Assembly (NCBI RefSeq): GCF_004519305.1
Contig: NZ_SOZA01000001.1
Coordinates: 310,001 to 374,000 of the forward strand
Reading direction: 5' to 3'
Length of the DNA stretch: 64,000 bases
DNA from: Pseudomonas sp. RIT623
GTDB lineage: Bacteria > Pseudomonadota > Gammaproteobacteria > Pseudomonadales > Pseudomonadaceae
Positions 26,717-35,654 of the stretch are shown here, in pieces. The position numbers and the translations under genes were made by a program. The notes beneath the pieces are model-generated. The model had not been told where the DNA came from. It saw only the letters and a program-made list of their open reading frames with translations, and made no database searches. The stretch's first letter is position 1. Each line of letters starts with the position of its first letter.

Positions 26717-27273
26717 CAGCGGTTCGCCTCCTGGGCCGCGGCCCACAGGGTCGGCAGGAAGATCTCGGCCACCAGCAGGTCGAGGCCGGCGCGCTCGAAG
26801 CGCGAGCGCCGGCCCCAGAGCCCGGCCTGGGCAGCCTCGGTGGGGAGCCAGGCCTGTGGATAACGGCAGGCCTCGATGGGGTGACGGACGAATGCCTGGT
26901 CGCAGAACAGCAGCTCACCGAGCGAGCGGCTGCCCAGGGTTTCCAGGTCGAGGCCACCGCGCTCCAGGACACTGCGCCCGGCCACGCTGCGGGCGAACAC
27001 CCACGGCTGGCCATGGCCACGCAGGTACACCTCGCGCACCCAGCCTTGCGCGCCAGGCGCCAGGCCCAGGGCCGCGCATTCGTCGTCGCGCAGCGCCTGC
27101 CAGCCCTCGAACAGGGGCGTGACGCTGAAGTGGTCATGGGAGAGGCGGGTCAGGCGGCGGGTCAGGGAGCCTTCGTCGAACAGCCAGTCCAAAGTCGGCT
27201 GGTCGAGCGTGCTCGCCAGCTGTGGATACGGCAGCCACGCGACAGCGGCTGCTTGCGGGGTTTCGTACGGCAC
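26716..27273 (-). CDS. ubiC: chorismate--pyruvate lyase
   Basis: 185 residues from a GTG at 27273. It converts chorismate to 4-hydroxybenzoate and pyruvate, the first committed step to ubiquinone, and feeds Ubi[28 protein letters not shown] and the C-terminal [20 protein letters not shown] segment (given as its location) match the UbiC family, with the substrate-binding arginine and glutamate in place. The GTG is chosen because it gives the usual length; no ATG lies nearby. ubiC-ubiA form an operon with a one-base overlap. Confidence 0.93.
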   Translation of the reverse strand: MPYETPQAAAVAWLPYPQLASTLDQPTLDWLFDEGSLTRRLTRLSHDHFSVTPLFEGWQALRDDECAALGLAPGAQGWVREVYLRGHGQPWVFARSVAGRSVLERGGLDLETLGSRSLGELLFCDQAFVRHPIEACRYPQAWLPTEAAQAGLWGRRSRFERAGLDLLVAEIFLPTLWAAAQEANR

Positions 27274-27458
27274 GTCGGTATGCTTGATACAGGCCAGAGA
27301 GGCGGCGAGCTTAGCATGTTTGCCCTTGTGGCTTGCATCCTGCCAGCAGGGCCAGTAAAAAAGCCCACCAAAGATTGCGCGATGGTCTTGCCGCGGGTTG
27401 TCCCGCGCCAACCATCAGCGGCAACGCACTCCCGAGCCTGACCAAGGAACAGCACCGA

Positions 27459-27626
27459 ATGAAGAAGTGGCAATGTATTGTCTGCGGCCTGATCTACGAC
27501 GAAGCCGAAGGCTGGCCGGATGACGGCATCGCCCCCGGCACCCGCTGGGAAGATGTGCCGGAAGATTGGCTGTGCCCCGACTGCGGCGTGGGCAAGAGCG
27601 ACTTCGAAATGATCGCCATCGGCTGA
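27459..27626 (+). CDS. rubA: rubredoxin
   Basis: 55 residues. Two CxxC pairs, Cys6/Cys9 and Cys39/Cys42, hold a single iron; spacing and the [12 protein letters not shown] segment are those of rubredoxins. It carries electrons from rubredoxin reductase to monooxygenases or oxidative-stress enzymes. AAGGAAC precedes the ATG. The reductase gene follows after 35 bp. P. aeruginosa has two tandem rubredoxins at this place, as I recall; only one is present here. Confidence 0.95.
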   Translation: MKKWQCIVCGLIYDEAEGWPDDGIAPGTRWEDVPEDWLCPDCGVGKSDFEMIAIG

Positions 27627-27661
27627 TCGCCCCCTCAAGTTCTGAAGAAGGAATGCACGAC

Positions 27662-28810
27662 ATGACGTCCCCTGTGGTGATCATTGGCACCGGCCTGGCC
27701 GGCTACAACCTGGCGCGCGAGTTTCGCAAGCTCGATGGCGACACGCCGCTGCTGCTGATCACCGCCGATGACGGTCGCTCGTATTCCAAGCCCATGCTCT
27801 CCACCGGCTTTGCCAAGCACAAGGACGCCGACGGCCTGTGCATGGCCGAGCCTGGCGCCATGGCCGAGCAGCTCAAGGCCGAAATCCGCACCCACACCCG
27901 CATCAGCGGCATCGACCCGGGCCACAAGCGCCTGTGGATCGGCGAGGAGGCGGTCGAGTACCGTGACCTGGTGCTGGCCTGGGGGGCGCAAACCGTGCAG
28001 GTGCCGGTCGAAGGCGATACTGGCGAGTTGATCTTCCCGATCAACGACCTCGAGGACTATGCCCGTTTTCGCGCAGCGGCCGCCGGCAAGCAGCGGGTGC
28101 TGATCCTCGGCGCCGGCCTGATTGGCTGCGAGTTCGCCAATGACCTGACCTTGGGCGGCCTGCATTGCGAAGTGGTGGCACCGTGCGAGCAGGTCATGCC
28201 GACCCTGCTGCATCCTGCGGCGGCCGGCGCTGTGCAGGCCGGCCTGGAAGGGTTGGGCGTGCGTTTCCACCTGGGGCCGATACTGACCCGTCTGCAGCGG
28301 GTCGGCGAAGCGCTCGAGGCGCACCTGTCCGATGGCCGCGTGATCCCCTGCGACCTGGTGGTGTCGGCCATCGGCCTGCGTCCACGCACCGACCTGGCTG
28401 CGGCGGCGGGTTTGCAGGTCAACCGTGGCGTGGTGGTCGACCGCCAGCTGCGTACCTCCCACGCCAATATCTTCGCCCTGGGCGACTGCGCCGAGGTCGA
28501 CGGCATCAACCTGCTGTATGTGATGCCCTTGATGACCTGCGCCCGTGCCCTGGCCCAGACCCTGGCCGGCAACCCAACCACGGTCAGCTACGGGCCGATG
28601 CCGGTCACGGTGAAGACCCCGGCTTGTCCCTTGGTGGTCTCGCCACCGCCTGTCGGCCATGAGGGTACCTGGGTGGTCGAAGGTAGCGGCGCCGATCTGA
28701 AAGTGCTCTGCCACGGCGCGGATGGGCAGTTGTTGGGCTATGCCCTGACCGGTGGCGCGGTCATGGAAAAACTCGCGTTGAATCGGCAGTTGCCGGCCCT
28801 TATGGCGTAA
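27662..28810 (+). CDS. rubB: rubredoxin--NAD(+) reductase
   Basis: 382 residues with two Rossmann folds: the FAD site at the N-terminus ([10 protein letters not shown]) and the NAD site in the middle ([10 protein letters not shown]), plus the FAD-closing motif FALGDCAE. It transfers electrons from NADH to rubredoxin. ATG 27662 is chosen because AAGGA lies nine nt upstream; ATG 27653 abuts that sequence. Its partner rubredoxin is the preceding gene. Confidence 0.94.
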   Translation: MTSPVVIIGTGLAGYNLAREFRKLDGDTPLLLITADDGRSYSKPMLSTGFAKHKDADGLCMAEPGAMAEQLKAEIRTHTRISGIDPGHKRLWIGEEAVEYRDLVLAWGAQTVQVPVEGDTGELIFPINDLEDYARFRAAAAGKQRVLILGAGLIGCEFANDLTLGGLHCEVVAPCEQVMPTLLHPAAAGAVQAGLEGLGVRFHLGPILTRLQRVGEALEAHLSDGRVIPCDLVVSAIGLRPRTDLAAAAGLQVNRGVVVDRQLRTSHANIFALGDCAEVDGINLLYVMPLMTCARALAQTLAGNPTTVSYGPMPVTVKTPACPLVVSPPPVGHEGTWVVEGSGADLKVLCHGADGQLLGYALTGGAVMEKLALNRQLPALMA

Positions 28811-28910
28811 ATAGCGGGCGTTCTGTCGGAATTATCCTGTTCTTGCCGCGACAATGGCCGCCCAGATACTGGCGCGGTCCTGGCCGGCATGCCATCCTCA
28901 CTGACGTCTA

Positions 28911-28930
28911 CCGCAGGCTAGAGCCTGCGG
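28911..28930 (+). other. hairpin in the hupA upstream region
   Basis: CCGCAGGC-TAGA-GCCTGCGG is a perfect 8-bp stem with a four-base loop and no T-run. It may be a terminator remnant of rubB or part of the hupA leader. Confidence 0.4.
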
Positions 28931-28998
28931 TGCCTTGAGCGCTGCTCTGTTCGGCAGCACGGCATAACAACAAGAAATCCCGTCAAAGAGGCTTCACT

Positions 28999-29295
28999 AT
29001 GCGTAAACCAGAACTCGCCGCCGTCATCGCCGAAAAGGCCGATCTGACCAAGGAAAAGGCCAATATTGTCCTGAACGCGATTCTCGACAGCATCACCGGC
29101 GCGCTCGACAAGGACACCGTCACCCTGGTTGGTTTCGGGACCTTCGAAAAACGCCATCGTGGCGCCCGCACCGGCAAGAACCCCCAGACCGGCGAGCCGG
29201 TGAAGATCAAGGCCAGCAATACCGTCGCCTTCAAGCCAGGCAAGAACCTGCGTGACAGCGTCAACGCTCCGGCCAAGCCTGCCAAGAAAAAGTGA
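28999..29295 (+). CDS. hupA: HU-family DNA-binding protein
   Basis: 98 residues, slightly longer than E. coli HU because of a lysine-rich tail (PAKPAKKK). The HU signature GFGTFEKRHRGARTGKNPQTG covers the beta-arm base; its key residues are the GFG turn and the arginines of the arm. It is a dimeric nucleoid protein that bends DNA. AAAGAGG precedes the ATG. The upstream AACAACAAGAA stretch is an A-rich Hfq-type sequence. Confidence 0.95.
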   Translation: MRKPELAAVIAEKADLTKEKANIVLNAILDSITGALDKDTVTLVGFGTFEKRHRGARTGKNPQTGEPVKIKASNTVAFKPGKNLRDSVNAPAKPAKKK

Positions 29296-29311
29296 TTTGC
29301 AGGTCATCCTG

Positions 29312-29333
29312 ACGGGCGCCGAGAGGCGCCCGT
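29312..29333 (+). terminator. terminator after hupA
   Basis: ACGGGCGCC/GGCGCCCGT, nine-bp stem with GAGA loop, followed by TGCGTTT. Confidence 0.65.
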
Positions 29334-29362
29334 TGCGTTTCTGGTAACCAAATGCGGCGAAC

Positions 29363-29391
29363 TTGCATAAACAGGGCGGGAAACGGATAAA
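29363..29391 (+). promoter_or_regulatory. sigma-70 promoter of the SCP2-like gene
   Basis: TTGCAT (29363-29368), 17-bp spacer, GATAAA (29386-29391), about 38 bp upstream of the ATG. Confidence 0.55.
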
Positions 29392-29428
29392 CTGCGCGTC
29401 TCAGTCATTTTTCATTCGAGGGGCGTTG

Positions 29429-29803
29429 ATGAAGTTTCGTTTTCTTCTCTGGGCCATGGGCTTGCTGATGGCCAAGGCCAGCCGCAACAACCCGGCGTTC
29501 CAGCAGCAGCTGCAGGACAAGGACCTGGTCTTCCAGATGCAGACGCTCGACGGCAAGGTTGCCCGGCACTTCATCGTCAAGGACTTGCGCATCACCAGCC
29601 AGGGGGGCCTGCACCCGCAGCCGGCGTTCGCCATTGCCTTCAAGGATGCCGCGTACGGCTTTGCCACGCTGCAGGCGGGCAACAAGCAGCTGGCGTTCAT
29701 GCAGGGGATTCAGGAGAAGAACATCCAGATCAAGGGTAATCCGGCGCTGGTGATCTGGTTCCAGGGCTTGATGAAGTACCTGAAACCGAAGAAGAAAGCC
29801 TGA
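29429..29803 (+). CDS. small conserved protein, possibly SCP2-like
   Basis: 124 residues from the ATG at 29429, with CGAGGGGCG upstream. The N-terminus (FRFLLWAMGLLMAK) is hydrophobic, perhaps a membrane anchor. The rest alternates strands and helices; AFAIAFKDAAYGFATLQAGN followed by a helix and IQIKGNPALVIWFQGLM recalls the sterol-carrier-protein-2 fold, in which low-affinity lipid binding is common. This is a resemblance, not a firm family match. The gene is monocistronic and ends in a KPKKKA tail. Confidence 0.65.
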   Translation: MKFRFLLWAMGLLMAKASRNNPAFQQQLQDKDLVFQMQTLDGKVARHFIVKDLRITSQGGLHPQPAFAIAFKDAAYGFATLQAGNKQLAFMQGIQEKNIQIKGNPALVIWFQGLMKYLKPKKKA

Positions 29804-29819
29804 GATCCTATGTGACGGG

Positions 29820-29882
29820 TTCGCCGGCAAGCCGGCTCCTACAGGGGTACGCATCTTCTGCAGGAGCCGGCTTGCCGGCGAA
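29820..29882. repeat. REP pair (inverted)
   Basis: Units at 29820-29843 and 29858-29882 between convergent genes. Confidence 0.85.
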
Positions 29883-29905
29883 TGGGGCGCCAAGCACCCC
29901 TCGAC

Positions 29906-31309
29906 TTAATGCTGCACGTGGAACTGCGACGCCAATTCGCGCAGCAGCGCTTCGGCCTCCAGCACCTTGTTCACCACTTCTTCGGCCTTGTCGCGGGTCA
30001 GCCCCAGGCGCTCGAGCAGGGCATCCGGGATCTCGTCCTGCGGGCCCGAGCCGATACCCCGCGAGCGCAGCAGGCGCACTGCCAGGCACACCAAGTTGGG
30101 GAAGGCCGCATACTCACCATCGTACTCCGGGTCGTGCTGGAAGCGCAGGGCCGTGGATAGTTCGTCCGGCATGTCCCAAAGCTTCATCAGCCAGGCACCG
30201 ATCTGTTCGCGGCTGATACCCAGCAGGTGCTGTTCCACATAGCTGTGGCACAGGTGCGGGTTGACCTCCAGGTGTCGGCAGATCAGCGAGAAGTGCGGTG
30301 GGAAGACGTGGGCCAGTAGCAGGTAGCCGAAGTTGTGCAGCAGGCCGGCCAGGTAGGTCAGGCCGGCCTCCGGGCGTTCGGCGCGCGGCATGGCGCGGGT
30401 CAGGCCCTCGATTATCGCGGCGGTGTAGATAGACTGCTGCCAGTACGGCGTGGCCTGCTGCGGGTGGTCCTTGGGCAGGCTCAGGGTCTTGCCCAGGGCC
30501 AGGCCCAGGGCCAGGTTTATCACCAGGTCGAAGCCCAGCACGCGCACGATCGCGTCCTCCACCGAGCGAATCTTGCCGGGTGAGGCGTAGTAGGGCGAGG
30601 CTGCCCAGCTGACCACCTGCGCGGCCAGGGCGGGGTCGGTCTCCACCACGCCGGTGATGTCGTCGATGCTGGCGTTGGGGTCGACGCGCAGCTTGATGAT
30701 TTTCTGCGCGGTGTCGGCCAGCGGTGGGATCTCGATGGTCTGCTCCAAGCGCTGCTGGATGCGACGGGCGGTGAAGGCCTGGACGGCGCGGATGACTTCC
30801 TTGGGCGGGCCGTCCAACTGCTCGAAACTGAGGCGAATATCACTGATCGGCTGGCCGAAGGTGCTGGCGCTGGCCTTGGCCAGCATCTTCTTGAAGGCGG
30901 TACGGCCGATTTCCAGGAGCAGCCCGGCTTCACCCGACTGGATCAACAGGGTCTCGTTGTCCAGCAGGCTCTTCTCGTACTGGCACGGCGAGCTGGTCAG
31001 CGCCGGGATGGCGGGCAGGGTCTTGAGGTGATGCTTGTCGAGCATGTGCTTGAGGCGCGCCAGGGGCACGGCGGTCAGCTTACGGCCGGTCAGCTCTTCA
31101 AGGCGCTTGAGGTCCAGCAGCTGACTGTGCGGGAACAGCACCATCAGTGCGCCGATCTCGTCGTCGAGCAGCACCGCCTGGACCCGCGAGGCGGCTGGCA
31201 ACCCAGGGTGCTCGGCGACCTCGCGGTAGGTCACGCCGAGTTTTTCGAGCAACAGCCGGATGACAGACGGTGCGTGTGGGGTTGCGGTATCCAGGGCAAC
31301 TTCAGTCAT
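29906..31309 (-). CDS. HDOD-domain signalling protein with an N-terminal YbaK-like domain
   Basis: 467 residues. Residues ~1-150 resemble the aminoacyl-tRNA deacylase (YbaK/ProX) fold: VAEHPGLPAASRVQAVLLDD, given by its position near 35-55, and ELTGRKLTAVPLARLKHML. Residues ~190-390 are an HDOD domain, beginning EIPPLADTAQKIIKL and including ETDPALAAQVVSWA and LAGLLHNFGYLLLAH. HDOD proteins act in stress and cyclic-di-GMP-related signalling, usually without enzymatic activity. What the YbaK part contributes is unknown; its key lysine is not obvious. Single gene, convergent with the SCP2-like gene. Confidence 0.82.
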   Translation of the reverse strand: MTEVALDTATPHAPSVIRLLLEKLGVTYREVAEHPGLPAASRVQAVLLDDEIGALMVLFPHSQLLDLKRLEELTGRKLTAVPLARLKHMLDKHHLKTLPAIPALTSSPCQYEKSLLDNETLLIQSGEAGLLLEIGRTAFKKMLAKASASTFGQPISDIRLSFEQLDGPPKEVIRAVQAFTARRIQQRLEQTIEIPPLADTAQKIIKLRVDPNASIDDITGVVETDPALAAQVVSWAASPYYASPGKIRSVEDAIVRVLGFDLVINLALGLALGKTLSLPKDHPQQATPYWQQSIYTAAIIEGLTRAMPRAERPEAGLTYLAGLLHNFGYLLLAHVFPPHFSLICRHLEVNPHLCHSYVEQHLLGISREQIGAWLMKLWDMPDELSTALRFQHDPEYDGEYAAFPNLVCLAVRLLRSRGIGSGPQDEIPDALLERLGLTRDKAEEVVNKVLEAEALLRELASQFHVQH

Positions 31310-31387
31310 GGTCTGTATCCATTGATTCTTTTAAACGCGAAGTATAACCAGCCTGACCGGCAAGCTGGATCCATAATGGGACGGGCG

Positions 31388-33466
31388 TCACACCTGGCCA
31401 TATTGCTGGCCGTGGCGTAGCCAGCGGTCGAGCAGCGGGCTGACGTGCGCCGGCCAGCGTGCCAGCAGGGCCTGGGCGGCGTCGCGCACGGCCGGCAGCA
31501 GGTCGGCGTCGCGCATCAGGTCGGCGACCTTGAACTGCAGCAAGCCGGTCTGCCGGGTACCGAGCATCTCGCCGGGGCCACGCAGCTCCAGGTCCTTCTC
31601 TGCAATGACGAAGCCATCGTTGGTTTCGCGCATGATGCCCAGGCGCTCGCGACCGATCTGCGACAGTGGCGGATGGTAGAGCAGCACGCAATGGCTCACT
31701 GCGCTGCCTCGGCCAACCCGACCGCGCAACTGGTGCAGTTGGGCCAGGCCCAGGCGCTCGGGGTTCTCGATGATCATCAGGCTGGCATTGGGTACGTCGA
31801 CGCCGACCTCGATTACCGTGGTAGCCACCAGCAGTTGCAGCTCGCCAGCCTTGAACTCGGCCATCACCGCCGCTTTTTCCGCAGGCTTCATGCGCCCGTG
31901 GATCAGGCCCACGCGCAGTTCGCCCAGGGCGCTGCCCAGCTCTTCGAAGGTGCTCTCGGCGGCCTGGCAGGTCAGCTCCTCGGATTCTTCGATCAGGGTG
32001 CACACCCAGTAGGCCTGACGACCTTCGGCACAGGCGGCGCGGACTCGCTCGACCACCTCGAAACGACGGCTGTCGGCGACCAGCACGGTGTTCACCGGTG
32101 TACGACCGGGCGGCAATTCATCGAGGACCGAGGTGTCCAGGTCGGCGTAGGCGCTCATGGCCAGGGTGCGTGGGATCGGGGTGGCGGTCATGATCAACTG
32201 GTGCGGGCACAGCTGGCCCATGACGCCTTTCTTGCGCAGGGCCAGGCGCTGCTGCACGCCGAAGCGATGTTGTTCGTCGATGATCGCCAGGGCCAGGTGC
32301 TTGAACTGTACTTCTTCCTGGAACAGTGCGTGGGTGCCGACCACCATTGGCGCGCCGCTGGCGATCTGCTCCAGGGCGCTGGCACGGGCCTTGCCCTTGA
32401 GCTTGCCGGCCAGCCAGGCGACCTCGATGCCCAGCGGTTCGAGCCAGCGCTTGAAGGTGATGAAGTGCTGTTCGGCGAGAATCTCGGTAGGCGCCATCAA
32501 TGCCACCTGGTAGCCGGCCTCCAAGGCCTGCAGGGCGGCCAGCGCGGCGACCACGGTCTTGCCCGCGCCGACATCGCCCTGGACCAGGCGCATCATCGGC
32601 TCTGGCTGGCTGAGGTCGTAGGCGATCTCGTTGCCGACCCGTTGTTGCGCGCCAGTTGGCTTGAAGCCGAGGTTGGCCAGGTACTGCGCCGGCAGGCGGC
32701 TGGCCTTGGGCAGCACCGGCGCGCGCAGGCTGCGCAGGCTTTCGCGCAGGCGCTGTTGGGATAGTTGGTGGGTCAGCAGCTCTTCGAAGGCCAGCCGGTG
32801 TTGGGCCCAATGGTGCCCCTCAGCCAACTCGTCGAGGTCGGCATCGGCCGGCGGGTTGTGCAGGTAGCGGATGGCGTCGCTCAACGGTGCCAACTGATAG
32901 TCACGGGCCAGCTCGTCAGGCAGCCAGTCGGGCAGGCTGCGCGGACCGAGCAGGCCGAGGCTCTGCTGGCACAACAGGCGCAGACGCTGCTGGGTCAGGC
33001 CCTCGGTGGTCGGGTAGATCGGCGTCAGGGTCTGTTCCACCGGCGGTGGCGCTTCGTCGCCGTTGAGCGCGCGGTATTCCGGGTGGTAGATCTCCAGGCC
33101 CGAGGCGCCCGGGCGCGCTTCGCCGTAGCAACGCAGGTGGGTACCGCGCTTGAGGCCTTCCTTCTGCGCGTTGCTGAAGTGGTAGAAGCGCAGGCTCAGC
33201 GAGCCGCTGCCGTCGCCCAGGCGTACCACCAGGCTGCGGCGCTTGCCCATGGTCACGTCGGCGCCGCTGACCACACCCTCGATCACTGCGTCCTGGCCTG
33301 GGCGCAACTGGCCGATGGGCACCACCCGGGTGCGGTCCTGATAGCGCAACGGCAGGTGGAACAGCAGGTCTTGCAGGTTCTCCAGGCCAACCTTGGCGAG
33401 TTTTTCCGCCATGGCATCGCCTACGCCCTTGAGCGTGGTGACCGGGACGTTCGACAGCTCGGTCAT
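31388..33466 (-). CDS. recG: ATP-dependent DNA helicase RecG
   Basis: 692 residues. It remodels stalled replication forks and branched recombination intermediates. An N-terminal wedge/OB domain (~60-150) is followed by the helicase core: Walker A GDVGAGKT, DEQH in IIDEQHRFG, MTATPIPRT and the C-terminal motif VI QLRGRVGRG. The TRG motif region follows. ATG 33466 lies 4 nt after the oxyR stop; the two form an operon, a conserved Pseudomonas arrangement. Confidence 0.97.
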   Translation of the reverse strand: MTELSNVPVTTLKGVGDAMAEKLAKVGLENLQDLLFHLPLRYQDRTRVVPIGQLRPGQDAVIEGVVSGADVTMGKRRSLVVRLGDGSGSLSLRFYHFSNAQKEGLKRGTHLRCYGEARPGASGLEIYHPEYRALNGDEAPPPVEQTLTPIYPTTEGLTQQRLRLLCQQSLGLLGPRSLPDWLPDELARDYQLAPLSDAIRYLHNPPADADLDELAEGHHWAQHRLAFEELLTHQLSQQRLRESLRSLRAPVLPKASRLPAQYLANLGFKPTGAQQRVGNEIAYDLSQPEPMMRLVQGDVGAGKTVVAALAALQALEAGYQVALMAPTEILAEQHFITFKRWLEPLGIEVAWLAGKLKGKARASALEQIASGAPMVVGTHALFQEEVQFKHLALAIIDEQHRFGVQQRLALRKKGVMGQLCPHQLIMTATPIPRTLAMSAYADLDTSVLDELPPGRTPVNTVLVADSRRFEVVERVRAACAEGRQAYWVCTLIEESEELTCQAAESTFEELGSALGELRVGLIHGRMKPAEKAAVMAEFKAGELQLLVATTVIEVGVDVPNASLMIIENPERLGLAQLHQLRGRVGRGSAVSHCVLLYHPPLSQIGRERLGIMRETNDGFVIAEKDLELRGPGEMLGTRQTGLLQFKVADLMRDADLLPAVRDAAQALLARWPAHVSPLLDRWLRHGQQYGQV

Positions 33467-33470
33467 GGGC

Positions 33471-34397
33471 TCAGGCCGGTTGTTCCACGGGCGGCTTGGC
33501 CACCGAGCAGAGGCGGATCGAGTCGGCGAGGATCTCGATGGCCTTCGGCCGCGGGAAGCTGGCGCGCCAGGCAATGGCGACGGTACGGAATGGTGCGGGC
33601 GCGGTCAGTGGGCGCACTTCGATCACCCCCGGGGCGTAATGATGGCTGTGCACCGCCGACAGCGGCAGGATCGACACGCCCAGGCCCGAGGCGACCATGT
33701 GGCGGATGGTTTCCAGCGAGCTGGATTCGACCGTGGTGTGCTTGGCGCCTTCGCCACCCTTGTTCAGGGTCGGGCAGGCTTCGAGCACCTGGTCGCGGAA
33801 ACAGTGGCCCTCGCCGAGCAGCAGCAGACTCTTGTCGTTGAGCAGCGCGGTGTCGATGGTGTCCTTGGCGGTCCACGGGTGGTCGGCCGGCATCAGCGCG
33901 CAGAACGGCTCGTCGTACAGCGGCAGGGTCAGCACGTCGGCCTCGTTGAACGGCAGGGCGATGATCACTGCGTCCAGTTCGCCATTGCGCAGCTTCTCGC
34001 GCAGCACGTGGGTGAAGTTTTCCTCGATGTACAGCGGCATCTGCGGTGCGACCCGGTGCAACTGCGGAATCAGGTGCGGGAACAGGTACGGGCCCACGGT
34101 ATAGATGGCGCCGACCTTGAGCGGGGCGGTGAGCTGGTTCTTGCCGGCCTGGGCCAGTTCGCGGATGCCCTGGGCTTGCTCAAGGACCTTCTGCGCCTGG
34201 GCGACGATGCTCTCGCCGACCGGGGTCAGGCGCACCGCGCTCTTGCTGCGCTCGAAGATCAGCACGCCGAGTTCATCCTCGAGCTTCTTCACGCCCACCG
34301 ACAGAGTCGGCTGGCTGACGTGGCAACGCTCGGCTGCGTGGCCGAAGTGCTGCTCTTGCGCGAGGGTGACGATGTAGCGGAGTTCGGTGAGGGTCAT
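33471..34397 (-). CDS. oxyR: hydrogen-peroxide-sensing regulator OxyR
   Basis: 308 residues, LysR family. The redox pair Cys199 (GEGHCFRD) and Cys208 (LEACP) is at exactly the E. coli positions, so the disulfide switch is intact. The N-terminal helix-turn-helix lies in residues 18-37. It activates catalase and peroxidase genes after oxidation. It shares a transcript with recG. Confidence 0.97.
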   Translation of the reverse strand: MTLTELRYIVTLAQEQHFGHAAERCHVSQPTLSVGVKKLEDELGVLIFERSKSAVRLTPVGESIVAQAQKVLEQAQGIRELAQAGKNQLTAPLKVGAIYTVGPYLFPHLIPQLHRVAPQMPLYIEENFTHVLREKLRNGELDAVIIALPFNEADVLTLPLYDEPFCALMPADHPWTAKDTIDTALLNDKSLLLLGEGHCFRDQVLEACPTLNKGGEGAKHTTVESSSLETIRHMVASGLGVSILPLSAVHSHHYAPGVIEVRPLTAPAPFRTVAIAWRASFPRPKAIEILADSIRLCSVAKPPVEQPA

Positions 34398-34491
34398 AAC
34401 GTGCGTCCATGAAGTTGCGGCCCCAGCATAGCGGCTGCAATCGATAGACGCACGTTATCAGACTTGCCGTTTTGTGACAGAAACAAAAACG

Positions 34492-35226
34492 TCAGCGTCG
34501 GTCCAGAGAGTAGACGAACGGCGCGACCACCTCGATCGTGCCATTGTTCAGCAGCTCTGCTGGCGGCTTGGGTACCGTGCCGGCGCGGCGGATCATCTCC
34601 AGCGTCGCCCGGTCCAGGGCCGCACTGCCGGAACCACCGGCCAGCGAGTACGACACCACCTTGCCCTCGGCATCGACCACGAAGCGCAGGCGGTTGATGC
34701 CCTGCAGCCCGCGACGGCGAGCGTCCTCGGGGTACTTCTTGTACTTGGCCAGGTGGCGCAGCAGGTCGCTTTGCCAGCTCGGCAAGGCGTTGCTGTTGGA
34801 GGCGATGCTTGGCTGTGGCGCCGCCGACTTCTGCGGTGGCGAGTTGCTCGGCGGCGTGTCCGCGACATCGTCCTTGGCTGGTGGCTCGTCCTTCGGCGGC
34901 TCAGGCTTTTTCTCAGGCTTGGGCGGCTGTGGCTTGGCCTTGGGCTTGGGCGGCTTGGGGATGGCGATCTTCGGCTTGGGCGCCTCGGCCAGTTTCGGCA
35001 GCGGCGGTTCCTCGACCGGCGTCGGTGGTTTCGGGGCGGCCTTCGGCGGCGGCGGCGGCGCGGGCTCGGGCAGCGGTGCCAGCTCAACCATCATCGCTGC
35101 CGGTGGCAGTTCGATGGCCTGGGGCACCGACCAGTTGAGCGTCAGCAGCACGGCGACCGCGTGCACACCCAGCACCAGTGCCAGGCTGCCACCGTAGCGC
35201 GCCATGTTCGAGCGCGTTTTCGTCAT
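34492..35226 (-). CDS. tonB: energy-transducing protein TonB
   Basis: 244 residues. One membrane anchor (~11-30) is followed by a long Pro/Lys/Glu-rich periplasmic spacer (~50-150) and the C-terminal TonB domain with YPEDARRRGLQG and a family-typical closing strand. It couples the proton motive force, via ExbB-ExbD, to outer-membrane receptors for siderophores and other nutrients. Its start overlaps the exbD stop by 4 nt (ATGA), so translation is coupled. Confidence 0.96.
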   Translation of the reverse strand: MTKTRSNMARYGGSLALVLGVHAVAVLLTLNWSVPQAIELPPAAMMVELAPLPEPAPPPPPKAAPKPPTPVEEPPLPKLAEAPKPKIAIPKPPKPKAKPQPPKPEKKPEPPKDEPPAKDDVADTPPSNSPPQKSAAPQPSIASNSNALPSWQSDLLRHLAKYKKYPEDARRRGLQGINRLRFVVDAEGKVVSYSLAGGSGSAALDRATLEMIRRAGTVPKPPAELLNNGTIEVVAPFVYSLDRR

Positions 35227-35651
35227 TTCTTGGCTGCCGTCTCGAGTCCGACCAGGCCGACCTTCAGGTAACCGGCGGCACGCATGGTGTTCATCACCTC
35301 CATCAGGTCGCCATAGTCGACGCCCTTGTCAGCCTGGAAGAAGATGGTGGTTTCCTTGTCGCCCTTGGTCTTGGCATCGAGCATGCTGCCAAGCTGGTCG
35401 GGCTGGGCCACCTGGTCATCGCCGACATACAGCTTCTTGTCGGCCTTGACGCTGACGAACACCGGCTTCTCGGGCCTCGGCGCAGGCTTGGCGGTCGAGG
35501 CGGGCAGGTCGACCTTGATGTCGACCGTGGCCAAGGGGGCAGCAACCATGAAGATGATCAGCAGCACCAACATCACGTCGATGAACGGCGTAACGTTGAT
35601 TTCGTGGTTTTCGGCGAGATCGTCGCCACCTTCGTTGAGATGCAGGCCCAT
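35223..35651 (-). CDS. exbD: biopolymer transport protein ExbD
   Basis: 142 residues with one N-terminal membrane helix. The motif INVTPFIDVMLVLLIIFMV (positions ~18-36) contains the conserved Asp of the proton channel. It works with ExbB and TonB in the inner membrane. It starts 3 nt after the exbB stop and overlaps tonB by 4 nt. Confidence 0.97.
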   Translation of the reverse strand: MGLHLNEGGDDLAENHEINVTPFIDVMLVLLIIFMVAAPLATVDIKVDLPASTAKPAPRPEKPVFVSVKADKKLYVGDDQVAQPDQLGSMLDAKTKGDKETTIFFQADKGVDYGDLMEVMNTMRAAGYLKVGLVGLETAAKK

Positions 35652-35654
35652 GGC

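Noticed and set aside
34398..34470. OxyR binding site upstream of oxyR
   Set aside because: ATAG and CTAT quartets occur, but their spacing does not fit the four-quartet pattern.
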